Positions 16,682 through 25,950 are shown, counted from the first letter of the stretch. The stretch is DNA of 64,000 nucleotides from a bacterium (GCA_024742475.1 JANSYI010000009.1:62001-126000), one strand, 5' to 3'. Notes: a model not told the origin generated them from the sequence alone. Numbers and translations: made by a program.

Positions 16682-18655
16682 GTGCTGTCAGTGGACAGTG
16701 CGCTCGATCGTTGGAGCAAGTTCGGAGCGATGGCAGCCAACGCCGCCATCGTCGTTCACGCCCCGGACACGACGATCCTGTGGACCAACGAGGAAGCGGT
16801 CAAGCAGCTCGGCATCCCGCATCATCAGCTGCGTGGAAAGACGGCGCCAGACCCATCCTTCCGTTTCCTCGACGAGTCTCGTCGAACGCTCTCCCTCGAG
16901 GAGTACCCGGTCAGCGTCGTGCTTTCGACCGGGCGGCCAATGGAACGCCGCATCGTTGGCTCGTATCCCCCGGGGTCGGATGAGCTCGTGTGGTTCCAGG
17001 TCTACGCGGCGCCCGTGTTCGAGGAGAACCAGCTCGCCGCCGTCGTGGTGACCTTCATCGACGTCACAGATCTCCAGGACGCGCAAGAACGGGTCGCCGC
17101 GCGCGAGGAGCGGCTGGCCTTCGCGATCTCGGGAACGAGCGAGGGCCTGTGGGACGTAAACCTGACCACCAACACAGCGTGGTACAGCCCGCGCTTCTGC
17201 GAGCTCCTCGGGGAAGAGCCGGACGCCGTCGAGGGGACCATCGACGCGTGGTCCGAGAGGATTCACCCTGCCGACCTTCCACGGGTCGAGAAGGAGCATC
17301 GCCTTCACGTCGAAGGTGGCCACCCCTTCGATTGCCGGTACCGCATGCGACACGCCTCCGGTCAGTGGCGATGGTATCGCTCTCGTGCGCGAACTTCGGT
17401 GTCCGACGCAGGAGAGCCCCTTCGAACGGCGGGCTCCATCGCTGACATCACGCCGGAGGTGGAGCGCGAGGCCGTTGCGGAGCGGGCTCGGGCGCGGCTC
17501 GAGGAATCGGCGAAGCTCGAGAGCGTCGGTCTGCTCACCAGCGGTATTGCGCACGACTTCAACAACCTGCTGGTCGGTGTGTTGGGTGCCGTCGACGTGG
17601 CGCTCGCAAGCCGAGACAAGCCGGCGCAGGTCGAGGAGCTACTCGGGGTGATCAAGGAGGCGGCCACTGCCGGCTCAGAGCTCACGCAGCAGCTGATGGC
17701 CTTCGCCGGGAGGGGCGTTCCCGTCATCGAGAGGCTGGACATCCTTGCGATCCTGGACGAGCTCGTGCGCCTGACTCGACCCTCGCTTACCGCACACATC
17801 GACTTGCATCACATCGCGGGCGAGGAGGTACCCGATGTCGAGATGAATGCGACCGATCTCCGGCGAATCGTGCTCAACCTGATCACGAACGCCATCGAGG
17901 CTGTCGAGGCCACGCAGGGCGGGAGCAGAGTCGAGGTTCTGTCTGGATGCCGGGACCTGTCGGCGGAGGCGCTTCGCGAACTGGGCTGTGAAGGGCCACC
18001 GGGAACCTACGCCACGATCGAGGTGGTCGACGATGGGATCGGCATGGACCCGGAGACCTGCGCACGGATCTTCACCCTCTTCTTTTCGACGAAGAAGAGC
18101 GGCCACGGGCTCGGGCTGTCGGCAGTCCACGGTCTGCTTCGCGCCAACGGCGGCTACATCACGGTCGAGAGCCGACCGCGCGGAGGGAGTCGCTTCGAGG
18201 TGGGGCTCCCCGCCGCGGCTCCGAGCGTGGCCGCTCGATCGCTCCCTCCCGAGCGCAAGGACACGACGCGCTTCGGCGGAACCGTCCTTCTCGTCGATGA
18301 CGACGCGGCGGTGCTCCGAGCGGTCGGCCAGATGCTCGCGATGCTGGGCTTCGAGGTGCACCAGAGCCCGGACGGAGACGCACTCGCCGAGCTGGTCGAG
18401 CGCCTCGACCCACGCCTGGTCGTCCTCGACCTCATCATGCCGGGCCATGGCGGGGACGAGCTGCTGAAGATGCTGCGTGCGCGATGGCCACGGCTGCCCG
18501 TCCTCCTCTCGAGCGGCCACGCGGATCTGGCCGAACGCGTGAGGATAGATCCGCACGAGCCCACGACCTTCATCGCCAAGCCCTTCACCACGGACGGGCT
18601 GCGTGCTCGACTCATGGCGTTGCTCGCGAGCGCGGCGGACGGCGGCGGTGAATGA
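16682..18655 (+). CDS. hybrid sensor histidine kinase (PAS-PAS-HisKA-HATPase-REC)
   Basis: About 657 residues. Two PAS domains (about 10-135 and 145-270, the second ending RHASGQWRWYRSRARTSVSDAGEPLRTAGSIADIT) precede HisKA with the acceptor His in TSGIAHDFNNLLVG. The ATPase domain has NLITNAIEAV, VVDDGIGM, FSTKKSGHGLGL, and the receiver has VDDDAAV, VVLDLIMPGHGG, LLSSGH and FIAKPF. Domain order and the HDFNN box match the kinase at 2915-4516. The GTG codons at 16682 and 16691 are both possible starts; the open frame upstream to 16604 lacks PAS-like sequence. No membrane segment, so the stimulus is probably cytoplasmic. Confidence 0.9.
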   Translation: MLSVDSALDRWSKFGAMAANAAIVVHAPDTTILWTNEEAVKQLGIPHHQLRGKTAPDPSFRFLDESRRTLSLEEYPVSVVLSTGRPMERRIVGSYPPGSDELVWFQVYAAPVFEENQLAAVVVTFIDVTDLQDAQERVAAREERLAFAISGTSEGLWDVNLTTNTAWYSPRFCELLGEEPDAVEGTIDAWSERIHPADLPRVEKEHRLHVEGGHPFDCRYRMRHASGQWRWYRSRARTSVSDAGEPLRTAGSIADITPEVEREAVAERARARLEESAKLESVGLLTSGIAHDFNNLLVGVLGAVDVALASRDKPAQVEELLGVIKEAATAGSELTQQLMAFAGRGVPVIERLDILAILDELVRLTRPSLTAHIDLHHIAGEEVPDVEMNATDLRRIVLNLITNAIEAVEATQGGSRVEVLSGCRDLSAEALRELGCEGPPGTYATIEVVDDGIGMDPETCARIFTLFFSTKKSGHGLGLSAVHGLLRANGGYITVESRPRGGSRFEVGLPAAAPSVAARSLPPERKDTTRFGGTVLLVDDDAAVLRAVGQMLAMLGFEVHQSPDGDALAELVERLDPRLVVLDLIMPGHGGDELLKMLRARWPRLPVLLSSGHADLAERVRIDPHEPTTFIAKPFTTDGLRARLMALLASAADGGGE

Positions 18656-18739
18656 CGGCACGTGGCCACTTGGAACGAACCCACCTACGCAGCCACGGTA
18701 AGACTCTGCTCCGGCCGATGCCGATAGCCTGAGCACACC

Positions 18740-19873
18740 ATGAGAACCGCAGCCATGCCGGTCGCCGTCGCCTGTGTCCTCCTCGCAGCGGCCGCAGGCT
18801 GCGCCTCGACCGAGGGTGACGAGGGGACGCCGTGGTTCGACCCGGGCGATGCGGAGGGCGGGAGCACCTCGGCAGCTTCGGACACCGACGACGACCCGCC
18901 CGAGCCCGCCGGGTCCTCGGGCTCGGATGCGCGGGGTTCCTCGGGGGGATGCGAGCCCGACTGCAGCGGCCGGGCGTGTGGGGGCGATCCCGTCTGCGGA
19001 GTCGCGTGTGGCAGCTGTGAGGACGGCCAGAGCTGCGACGAGTCGGGGGCATGCGTGGACGCTGCGGCTCAATGCGCCGCCAACCTGTTCGTCGACACCT
19101 TCGAGACCGCGGACATGTCGATGAGCAGTCGAGACGGGTTTGCGTGGGCCGGAAACAACCGTACGTCGGTGGTCACGATGGCCCCGGGACCCGTGGTCGT
19201 GTACGACAACGAATCGGTCGAGATCGAGGGGCCGCAGGGCGTCGATTGGACCGCGTTCGAGGGCGAGCACAGCCTTCGGTTCCGATATCCCGCCGGCGAC
19301 TTCATGTCCGAGCAACGCTTCGACATGGGCGGGGCGTACCCGGAGATCTGGATCCGCTACTGGCTACGCGTCCCCGAGAGCTTTGCCCACGGCACCGCGT
19401 CGCCGACCAACAACAAGTTCTTTGCCCTGTGGATGGACGACTACTCCCAGCACGGCGACGGGCCGACGATCGTCTGGAACTTCTGGCGCCAAGACGACAC
19501 GAACGACAGCGTGTTCACCTATAGCCTCGCCGAGACCGCGCAAGCGAGCGGGTCGCATCATGCCGAATACCGCGACTTCATCCGGTCGCCCGAAGACCAG
19601 GGACGATGGATGCAGGTGGTGCTCTACGCGAAGATGTCGACGGGTCCCGAAGCGATGGACGGCGAGTCTCGGATCTGGCGGCGCTGGGAGGACGAGGATG
19701 CGTTCACCCTCATCGCGGAGACGACGGGCAAGGACTTCAGCCCACCGCCCGAGGGTCCGCAAGGCTGGCACGCGGGCTACATCATGGGCTGGTCCAACCC
19801 GGGCTACGACGAGAACACCGAGTGGCTGCTCGACCGTTTCGAGCTGTCGACCGAGCGGCTCGACTGCCTGTGA
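18740..19873 (+). CDS. secreted lipoprotein with Cys-rich module and jelly-roll-like domain
   Basis: 377 residues. Signal peptide with lipobox AAAGC (Cys about 21), a low-complexity Ser/Gly/Asp/Pro linker, then a compact Cys-rich module (about 72-112, pattern CEPDC...RACGG...CGVACGSCEDGQSC) of the kind common in myxobacterial exported proteins. The C-terminal 250 residues have the composition and aromatic pattern of a concanavalin/jelly-roll domain as in polysaccharide lyases or carbohydrate-binding proteins (EGEHSLRFRYPAGDF, PEIWIRYWLRVPESF, NNKFFALWMDDYS, GWHAGYIMGWSNPGYDENTEWLLDRFEL). Carbohydrate recognition is inferred; no catalytic residues could be assigned. Confidence 0.75.
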   Translation: MRTAAMPVAVACVLLAAAAGCASTEGDEGTPWFDPGDAEGGSTSAASDTDDDPPEPAGSSGSDARGSSGGCEPDCSGRACGGDPVCGVACGSCEDGQSCDESGACVDAAAQCAANLFVDTFETADMSMSSRDGFAWAGNNRTSVVTMAPGPVVVYDNESVEIEGPQGVDWTAFEGEHSLRFRYPAGDFMSEQRFDMGGAYPEIWIRYWLRVPESFAHGTASPTNNKFFALWMDDYSQHGDGPTIVWNFWRQDDTNDSVFTYSLAETAQASGSHHAEYRDFIRSPEDQGRWMQVVLYAKMSTGPEAMDGESRIWRRWEDEDAFTLIAETTGKDFSPPPEGPQGWHAGYIMGWSNPGYDENTEWLLDRFELSTERLDCL

Positions 19874-19939
19874 TCGGCGCGCAGGGGCGCCCCTCATCTT
19901 TGTCGTGATCTCCAGCGCGGCGAACGGGGCTACGAGCCC

Positions 19940-21217
19940 ATGCCGATACGTCCGCGCCTGTCGAACTCCCGCCCATGGTCCGTGGTCGCCATCGTGGCGG
20001 GCATCTTTGCGTGCTCCGACCCGGGGGGCGGTGTCGGGAACCCGGGGACGACCGGCTCCGCCGACGAAACGGCAGCGGCCACGACGGAGGCCGCTGAGGA
20101 CACCAGCGGGACCTCGGGTGACAGCGGCAGCTCGGAACACGAGGGCAGCGAGGACAGCGGACCGTCCGGTGCGCTGGCACGGGGCATCGACATCACGAGC
20201 GTGGAAGCCAACCAGGGCGTCGGCGTTGCCGTTGTGGACGGCACCGCCTGGGTTGGGCCCGACGACCGCAATGCGCGGATCCTTCGCGACCGCAGCATGC
20301 TCATCCGCGTTCAGCATCAGGTCGAGGACGGCTGGGAGCCCCGCACGATCGAGGCCGTGCTCGAGCTCGACGACGGCACCGCGGTCACGGAGCGCCGGGT
20401 GAGTCTGATGGTCGACGGAGATTCGCACCCCGACGACCTCGAGGGGCACTTCAACTTCCGCCTCGAGTCGGACGAAGTGCCGGCGGGGCTCCGCTTCCGC
20501 GTGCGGCTCGAGGAAGCCCCCGGCACCCCCGGTGTGACAGAGAACCCAGACGTCCTCGCGCCCGCCCAGCTCGAGCCGTTGGGCGTGGAAGACGTCTCGT
20601 CGAGGATGGATATCGTCTTGTACCCGGTCGAAGTCGAGGGATGCGACGCCGTGCCCCGCGTGGACTCCGAGACGATCGAGCCGACCCTGTCTCGCTTGTT
20701 TGGCCTGTTCCCGATTCAAGGCCTCGGCGTCGACATTCGCGACCCGCTCGTGGTGACGCAAGGCATCGACTCGTGCGTCTCGCCCGAGCTGGTCGACGCA
20801 TTGACCACCGCGCGGGCAGCCGATGATGCGGGACCGGACCAGGTCTATGTCGCGGTCTACGATCGATCGTGCCTGGCGAAGCCCCTGGGCTGCTACTGCT
20901 CGACCTACGGCATTGGGAGTCGCGCGCTGCAGATCGAGATGATCGACGATGACCCCGACTCTCTCGCCACATGGATCGACAACTGCACCGCGCTCGCCCT
21001 GGGCCGACGCAACGTCTCGTGCACGGGCGGCGAGGGCGGACCGGACCCCGCGTATCCCTACCCGAACGGTGAGATCGGGGGGTATGGGTACTCGGTGGAA
21101 ACGCAGGAGCTGCATCCACCCTCGACCAAGACGTTCCTGTCGCTTTGCGAGGATCCGACCTGGGTTTCGGACTATGGGTGGAACCTCGCGTATGACGCTC
21201 TGCGGGGGCAGCTGTGA
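19940..21217 (+). CDS. lipoprotein resembling a zinc metalloprotease with a lost active site
   Basis: 425 residues. Lipobox IFAC near residue 25, then a Thr/Ser/Glu/Asp-rich linker, then a beta-rich domain (VEANQGVGVAVV..., about 90-200). The C-terminal part reads DNCTALALGRRNVSC followed by GGPDPAYPYPNGEIGGYG and later CEDPTWVSDYGW. This layout matches secreted gluzincin/M66-like proteases, where the first segment would be HExxHxxGRxH. Here the expected ligands are Asn348, Leu352 and Asn358, and the catalytic Glu is Cys349, so I infer an inactive protease-like protein. The parallel is from memory of related myxobacterial sequences, not from a search. Confidence 0.7.
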   Translation: MPIRPRLSNSRPWSVVAIVAGIFACSDPGGGVGNPGTTGSADETAAATTEAAEDTSGTSGDSGSSEHEGSEDSGPSGALARGIDITSVEANQGVGVAVVDGTAWVGPDDRNARILRDRSMLIRVQHQVEDGWEPRTIEAVLELDDGTAVTERRVSLMVDGDSHPDDLEGHFNFRLESDEVPAGLRFRVRLEEAPGTPGVTENPDVLAPAQLEPLGVEDVSSRMDIVLYPVEVEGCDAVPRVDSETIEPTLSRLFGLFPIQGLGVDIRDPLVVTQGIDSCVSPELVDALTTARAADDAGPDQVYVAVYDRSCLAKPLGCYCSTYGIGSRALQIEMIDDDPDSLATWIDNCTALALGRRNVSCTGGEGGPDPAYPYPNGEIGGYGYSVETQELHPPSTKTFLSLCEDPTWVSDYGWNLAYDALRGQL

Positions 21218-21239
21218 ACGGGGGGCGCGGGGTAGGGGC

Positions 21240-21713
21240 CTACTCGAACTCCTTGAAGAAGTCGGCCTCGATCTGCTCCTTGTTCTCGCAGTACTCGACT
21301 GTCTCGCGAATTACGGGTTTACGTTCGCGAATCTGAGCGTCGCGTACTTCCACCGGGCTGAACGCGAGAACGCCCTCGCCCCAGTCGGCAACGACCGGTA
21401 GACCGAACCCTATATCATGAGGATTGTTGCAGAGTTCCCAGGTTCCGCCTGCTCGTTCTCGCACCGCTTCGCCGTAGAAGGCTGCCATGATGCGATTCAT
21501 GCGTGCCGGGGAGACCGTTACCGTGTCCGTTCCGGCTAGCACGCCAAGGTAGAAGCGCTCGATCGCATCCAAGCTGTCGGGGTCATACGCGACCCGCTGG
21601 CCCTCGCACGCTGAGCTCCGCCGCAGCAGCTCGCCCAGGTCGTCGAGGAGCATATCGATCTCCACGAGGAACTCCTCGTAGGCGTCTTCCGTCGCTTGCG
21701 TCAACGTGGGCAT
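21240..21713 (-). CDS. conserved-looking protein of unknown function
   Basis: 157 residues, acidic, soluble, no signal peptide. A helical N-terminal half (EEFLVEIDMLLDDLGELLRR) is followed by a block AAFYGEAVRERAGGTWELCNNPHDIGFGLPVVADWGEGVLAFSPVEVRDAQI, whose GGTW...G.P...FSP pattern resembles small domain families often found as immunity-type or polymorphic-toxin-associated proteins. That resemblance is weak. Good start at ATG 21713. It lies convergent on the pseudo-protease lipoprotein. Confidence 0.6.
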   Translation of the reverse strand: MPTLTQATEDAYEEFLVEIDMLLDDLGELLRRSSACEGQRVAYDPDSLDAIERFYLGVLAGTDTVTVSPARMNRIMAAFYGEAVRERAGGTWELCNNPHDIGFGLPVVADWGEGVLAFSPVEVRDAQIRERKPVIRETVEYCENKEQIEADFFKEFE

Positions 21714-21828
21714 TGGATCGGAAGAGTTCGGAGGAGTACTAGGTTACCCCATTTCTCCTCATGCAACTGCTCGGTTGGTGAGCGGGGCTAGCGCGGACCT
21801 CGGATTCGGGAAGAATCAGGACTTTCAG

Positions 21829-22326
21829 CTATCGAGCCTCAGACCGGACACGCGTCGCGGCCAGCCAGCGTTGGCCGACTTCGCCGAGTGCGAGCACCTC
21901 TCGCTCAACGCGTGTCAGGAATGCGTCGATGGCCGCGATGAAGCCGGTCGCATCGCACGGTACATTCTGCCAGTCTGGCTCGCCGGGCCCGTCGCTCAGA
22001 GGTGAATCGCTGACGCTGACGTGGACCCGGTTGCCGAGGTGCCGAAATACGTAGGCGGGCTGCCCTTGCTCGCCTTCGTCGACCGTGTATTGCGCGTCCC
22101 GGTCCGAGAGTACGCGTCGAGCCGCCCTGAGTTCAGAAACCGACGTGTCGAGGCAGACATCGTCTGGCCCCCAGTACCCGAGGCGCGGGAGCCGGCGGCC
22201 GCCGATGACGATCTCGAGCCGGCCGTGGATGTGGCCGCTCCCTCCGTCGTCGAGATCGCCCAGCGGACGCCGTGCTCGGTACTCGCCGGTCCACAGATCG
22301 CTCGCGAGGATCTGAACGGTCGTCAT
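21829..22326 (-). CDS. protein of unknown function
   Basis: 165 residues from ATG 22326 (MTTVQILASDLWTGEYRARRP); an in-frame start at 22365 is also open. Beta-rich composition in the first two thirds (HGRLEIVIGGRRLPRLGYWGPDDVCLDTSVSEL...YVFRHLGNRVHVSVSDSPL) and an amphipathic C-terminal helix (AAIDAFLTRVEREVLALGEVGQ). No signal peptide and no metal motif. I do not recognise the family. It lies 42 bp downstream of the lipoprotein at 22369 on the same strand, so the two may be cotranscribed. Confidence 0.6.
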   Translation of the reverse strand: MTTVQILASDLWTGEYRARRPLGDLDDGGSGHIHGRLEIVIGGRRLPRLGYWGPDDVCLDTSVSELRAARRVLSDRDAQYTVDEGEQGQPAYVFRHLGNRVHVSVSDSPLSDGPGEPDWQNVPCDATGFIAAIDAFLTRVEREVLALGEVGQRWLAATRVRSEAR

Positions 22327-22368
22327 CGAAGTCGTGTCCCGCAGGTTGGCCTTGGCGCCTGCCAAGAC

Positions 22369-23082
22369 TCAACCGTCCCTGCCTCGTTCCCCGAGCACCG
22401 CCGCGAGTTCCACATAGGAGTTCTGACTGTCTTCGACGCCGCAGTTCGCGAGGTTCTGCTCCGGGCAGCTGACGTCGTCGAAGATGGGAAAGCACATGTC
22501 GAACCAGGTTGCATCGGGGCTGGCGTCGAAGGATGCCAGGTCCAGTGGGAAATGGTGGCCCTCATCCAGCCCGTAGGTGATCCCGGCCACGTGACTCACC
22601 GCGACTGCGACGGCTTGCGCGTCGAGACTTGCTGCGGGCGCAACTTCGACGAGCCCGACGTTCGACTCATTCGTGTTGCCGCAGTCGGGGGAAGGCGCTG
22701 TCCATCGCAGGTCGTGGCCATCCGGAAGCGCGGCTGAGGAGGACACGATCACCATCGTGTATGGGCCGGCCGCCGGGCGCTCACAGGCGATTTCGAGCTC
22801 GAAAGGGGCGAAATGTCCGGCGACGACACTGCCCACCGCTTCGCATCCGAACGGTCCAGCGTGTGCCGGGTGCGTCCCGACCAAGGCGTCCACCTCCGTG
22901 AGGTTGGTTGTCGCGTCGTCGGTCTCCGCTCGACTCAGAACGACTCCGCCGAAGTTCAGGTAGAGGACACGCAGGCTCGGCACCTCAGGAGCGTCTGTGT
23001 CGGATTGGCCAGACTCGGCGCCACAGGTGGCGGTGGCGAGTGGCAGCAGCACTGCCATGAGGTCGCGAGTCCGTCGCATCAC
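22369..23082 (-). CDS. lipoprotein resembling a secreted metalloprotease with a lost zinc site
   Basis: 237 residues. Signal peptide and lipobox ATATC (Cys20). The segment LRVLYLNFGGVVLS (about 38-50), followed by FAPFELEIACERPAAGPYTMVIVSS (about 91-115) and ATWFDMCFPIFDD, is the layout I associate with secreted myxobacterial metalloprotease-like proteins. The position expected to hold HExxHxxGL reads SHVAGITYGLDEGHH: His164 remains but the catalytic Glu is Val165 and the second His is Ile168. It is therefore probably not a peptidase. The family comparison is from memory and not checked. Confidence 0.65.
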   Translation of the reverse strand: MMRRTRDLMAVLLPLATATCGAESGQSDTDAPEVPSLRVLYLNFGGVVLSRAETDDATTNLTEVDALVGTHPAHAGPFGCEAVGSVVAGHFAPFELEIACERPAAGPYTMVIVSSSAALPDGHDLRWTAPSPDCGNTNESNVGLVEVAPAASLDAQAVAVAVSHVAGITYGLDEGHHFPLDLASFDASPDATWFDMCFPIFDDVSCPEQNLANCGVEDSQNSYVELAAVLGERGRDG

Positions 23083-23159
23083 TCGAACGTTGGTAGCACG
23101 TCGACCTTCGGGGATGGTGGGTCACGGATGGCGCTCGCTGGGCGCCGACGAGCAGGTGC

Positions 23160-23513
23160 TCACAGCCCGCTCCAGATCCAACCCAGCGCCGCGACGACCA
23201 CCAGGTAGGGCAGCGGAACGATGGCCGCCCAAGTTGCGCGGCCAACGTCGTGCTTGCTCAGCAGGACGATCGTGAACACGAGCGCTCCCAGCCAGACGAG
23301 TGGGTACGCGGTCGAGAGGATGAGGAACGTCTTCGAGACGACCCGCAGCAGCCTGGTCGCGCTCGGGTCCGGCTCTGCCGCCAAGCTCATGACGTTGGCC
23401 AGGAAGACGAACGGATAGACGATCAACGGGAGGCCGCCGATCACGAGACTGACGACTGGGGCCACCCGAGAAGCAGCGCTCGGGGCACGGGCCGTCTTCT
23501 CCTCATGGAGCAT
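23160..23513 (-). CDS. small integral membrane protein of unknown function
   Basis: About 117 residues from ATG 23513. Three hydrophobic segments are visible (about 18-42, 62-85 and 92-115) with a short charged loop, and no signal peptide. No recognisable family. The next minus-strand gene (23584-23928) is also a small multi-span protein and lies 70 bp upstream, so both may form one membrane-protein unit. Confidence 0.6.
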   Translation of the reverse strand: MLHEEKTARAPSAASRVAPVVSLVIGGLPLIVYPFVFLANVMSLAAEPDPSATRLLRVVSKTFLILSTAYPLVWLGALVFTIVLLSKHDVGRATWAAIVPLPYLVVVAALGWIWSGL

Positions 23514-23583
23514 GAACAACCATGGAACAGAAAGTGCGCAATGGAAACCAGAGCGTGTCCTGTCCGTGCGTGGCGCATCACAC

Positions 23584-23928
23584 TCACAGGCTCGGCAAGA
23601 ACACGGCGAGCCACGGCAGCAGCAGGCACGACGCGCCGATCCGGTCGCTGATCTTCACGGCCCTCGGTCGCTTGCGCAGCGCCAGGGTCGTGCCGAACAG
23701 GAGCGGACCCACCGTCACGATGGCGGCCGTGAGGAGGTACCCCGCGCCCGCTGTGAGCCAGACGGCTGCGTCGGCTGTGTCGCCTCCCTTGCCAAACATG
23801 GCTCCGGCGCCGAACAGGCCGCCCATCAAGACGAAGATGACCGCGAAGGCCAGTCCCACGACTCCGCTGATGATGTTGAGCATCAGGGCGCCGACCCACT
23901 TCGTGGAGGATGTCGTCGCGTCGGGCAC
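23584..23928 (-). CDS. small integral membrane protein of unknown function
   Basis: About 114 residues from GTG 23928; the open frame continues to 24012 but would then overlap the lipoprotein start on the other strand. Three hydrophobic helices (GALMLNIISGVVGLAFAVIFVLMGGLFG, LTAGAGYLLTAAIVTVGPLLFGTTLA, IGASCLLLPWLAVFL) separated by short Gly/Lys-containing loops. Function unknown. Divergent from the lipoprotein at 24003. Confidence 0.6.
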   Translation of the reverse strand: MPDATTSSTKWVGALMLNIISGVVGLAFAVIFVLMGGLFGAGAMFGKGGDTADAAVWLTAGAGYLLTAAIVTVGPLLFGTTLALRKRPRAVKISDRIGASCLLLPWLAVFLPSL

Positions 23929-24002
23929 CGTCAGCGAACGTATCAGGACCCGGCCGCCGGTCGAAGGGTCGACCCGGCGAGCCGAGGGTGACAGCATGGG
24001 GC

Positions 24003-24716
24003 GTGCGAACATTCTCTTCCATCCTGGTGGCCGGCGGACTCCTCCTGGCGGGGTGCGAAGACAAGCTCGAAGAACATCGCAAGCGGATGGCGGCCGAGCA
24101 CGCGCAGGTGCAGGCGATCGCCGAGGCGCATCGCGCCAAGGCAGGCGCGCGCCTCGACCAGATCGAGACGATCGCCAAGGGTGCGCTCGCGGCTCCCAAG
24201 GTCACTGAACGCGCACTGACGCTCGACGGCGAGCTCACCCTGAAGACGCGTCTTGGGGCGGGCGGCAACGTGTTGCTGGTGCGTGCCGAGTCTGCGGCGG
24301 GCGGTGACACGACGATCAAGATTCCGCGGCGAATGGCCTCGGACGGCGGGTTGGGCGTCCTTCTCGAGATTCTCGACGGGGGCAAGGCGCCCAGCGACAT
24401 GCGGCCCGAGCGGGCGGAGTCGAGCTTCGAAGCGCTGGAGAGCCTCCCCTACCTGCTCGTGATGCGAGTGCACGCCTACACGCCACCGAGCGTGCAAGGG
24501 GCCGACCATTTCACGCCCGCTCGTCTCGACGCGGACGCGCTGCTGTTCGACCTCGAGACCCAGAAGCAAGTGGGGGCCCTCCCGCTGCGCTTGGTGCAAG
24601 ACGGACAAGCGATCACGAACCTCCGCGCCTCGGACGAGGGCCAGTCGAAGTCGGTCGAGAGCACCTTCGTGTCCCGAGTCGAGCGCGCGCTGAAGGACTA
24701 CTTGGCGCGCCGCTGA
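24003..24716 (+). CDS. predicted lipoprotein of unknown function
   Basis: 237 residues from GTG 24003, which yields a textbook lipoprotein signal peptide (MRTFSSILVAGGLLLAGC). GTG 23988 is an alternative start. After the lipobox comes a charged helical segment (EDKLEEHRKRMAAEHAQVQAIAEAHRAKAGARLDQIETIA) and a beta-rich domain with the block ESLPYLLVMRVHAYTPPSV, ending LKDYLARR. No catalytic motif and no family recognised. Confidence 0.75.
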   Translation: MRTFSSILVAGGLLLAGCEDKLEEHRKRMAAEHAQVQAIAEAHRAKAGARLDQIETIAKGALAAPKVTERALTLDGELTLKTRLGAGGNVLLVRAESAAGGDTTIKIPRRMASDGGLGVLLEILDGGKAPSDMRPERAESSFEALESLPYLLVMRVHAYTPPSVQGADHFTPARLDADALLFDLETQKQVGALPLRLVQDGQAITNLRASDEGQSKSVESTFVSRVERALKDYLARR

Positions 24717-24804
24717 CGACTCGCCGTCTCGCTCCGTGCAGCCGCCGGGCGCCAAGCGAGGTCGACGGTGGCGGGCGCACGCCCTCGCCGGTACGCTCGT
24801 CCCC

Positions 24805-25950
24805 ATGGCGGCAGCGGGCATCGAGGTCCTTCGGTGCGGACCGTGCGGAGCGCCCGTGCCCCACATGGACGCGGACGAGACGGCGTGTGAACGGTGCGGC
24901 GCGCCCGTGGCCGTGCCGGCCGAGGTCCGCGAGCGCGCCCGCGAGCTCACCGATGCCGGCGCGGATCGGCGTCGCGCGAAGGCGCTCTTGGGGGAGCTCC
25001 CTCGGCCCCTTCCGCTCTGGCTCGCCCGGGCGTTGCCGGCGGTCTTGTTCGTCGTGTTGCCCGTTTGGATCGTCGTGGCGGTCACCGGGTGGGTGGCCTG
25101 GGGATGGTTCGAGACGCCGCTGCACATGCTGGGGTGGGGCATCTTCACCCCGGCCTTCCTCTACATCTTCCTCCTCATCGATGCCCTCGCCGCGCGAGCC
25201 AACGCCTACGGTCAGCACTCGCTGAGCCCGATCCCGCTGGCAGACGGCCATGGCTGCCGCGCCTGCGGTGCCAGCCTGTCCTTTGCGGAGAGCGAGGTGG
25301 TGGTGCGGTGTCGCTACTGTGGGGCGGACAGTCTCTGGCGCGACCACTCATCGGCCTGGGAGGCACGACTGTCGGCCGCCCGCGAGCGCGCCCAGCTCAA
25401 CCTGGTAGAGGCCCTGCTCGCCTTGCGGGCCGCGCGAGCCGATCGCTTCCGCACCCGCCTCATCGTGCTCGGCGTCCTGGTCCCGTTCTGGCTGCTGCTG
25501 TGCGGGCCGCTGGTCTGGGCGCTTGTGTTTGGCCCGTCGCTGCCCCCGCCGACCTTGACCGCGGCCTGCCCTCAGCCCGAGCTCGAGCTTCGCGAGACGG
25601 CGGATCAACCCGAGGTCTTCGTCCTGCAAGTCCTCGGACCCGAAGAGCCCGTAGCGGTCACCGTCGAGCGACCGGGCTCGGAGGTGGTGCTCGTCCTGTC
25701 CTCGCCGTTCTCCGCCAGCTGGGAGGTGAACATCGGCGCCGACACCGAGGTGGTCGAGGTCGTGACCCTCGGTGCGCTCGACCACCGGGTCGCTGGGGTG
25801 GAGGGGCCGAGCGTGCGGGAGCAGATCGCTTGCGCCGGGGAGGTCGTGTGTCCTACGGCGGAGGTGCTGCGCGGGGTGGAGGCGATGGTTGGGTATGCGG
25901 TGACGGGGTTTGCGTATTGCGGTGAGACGGAGGGGTTCGAGATTCGGTAG
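24805..25950 (+). CDS. membrane protein with two zinc ribbons
   Basis: About 381 residues. Two CxxC...CxxC modules: the first at the N-terminus (RCGPCGAPVPHMDADETACERCGAP) and the second mid-protein (GCRACGASLSFAESEVVVRCRYCGA). Two hydrophobic segments lie between them (VLFVVLPVWIVVAVTGWVAWGW and a shorter one), and one follows (LIVLGVLVPFWLLLCGPLVWALVF), then a C-terminal beta-rich extracytoplasmic domain. Zinc-ribbon membrane proteins of this shape recur in myxobacteria but I know no function. ATG 24805 is chosen because it sits directly before the first ribbon. Confidence 0.75.
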   Translation: MAAAGIEVLRCGPCGAPVPHMDADETACERCGAPVAVPAEVRERARELTDAGADRRRAKALLGELPRPLPLWLARALPAVLFVVLPVWIVVAVTGWVAWGWFETPLHMLGWGIFTPAFLYIFLLIDALAARANAYGQHSLSPIPLADGHGCRACGASLSFAESEVVVRCRYCGADSLWRDHSSAWEARLSAARERAQLNLVEALLALRAARADRFRTRLIVLGVLVPFWLLLCGPLVWALVFGPSLPPPTLTAACPQPELELRETADQPEVFVLQVLGPEEPVAVTVERPGSEVVLVLSSPFSASWEVNIGADTEVVEVVTLGALDHRVAGVEGPSVREQIACAGEVVCPTAEVLRGVEAMVGYAVTGFAYCGETEGFEIR

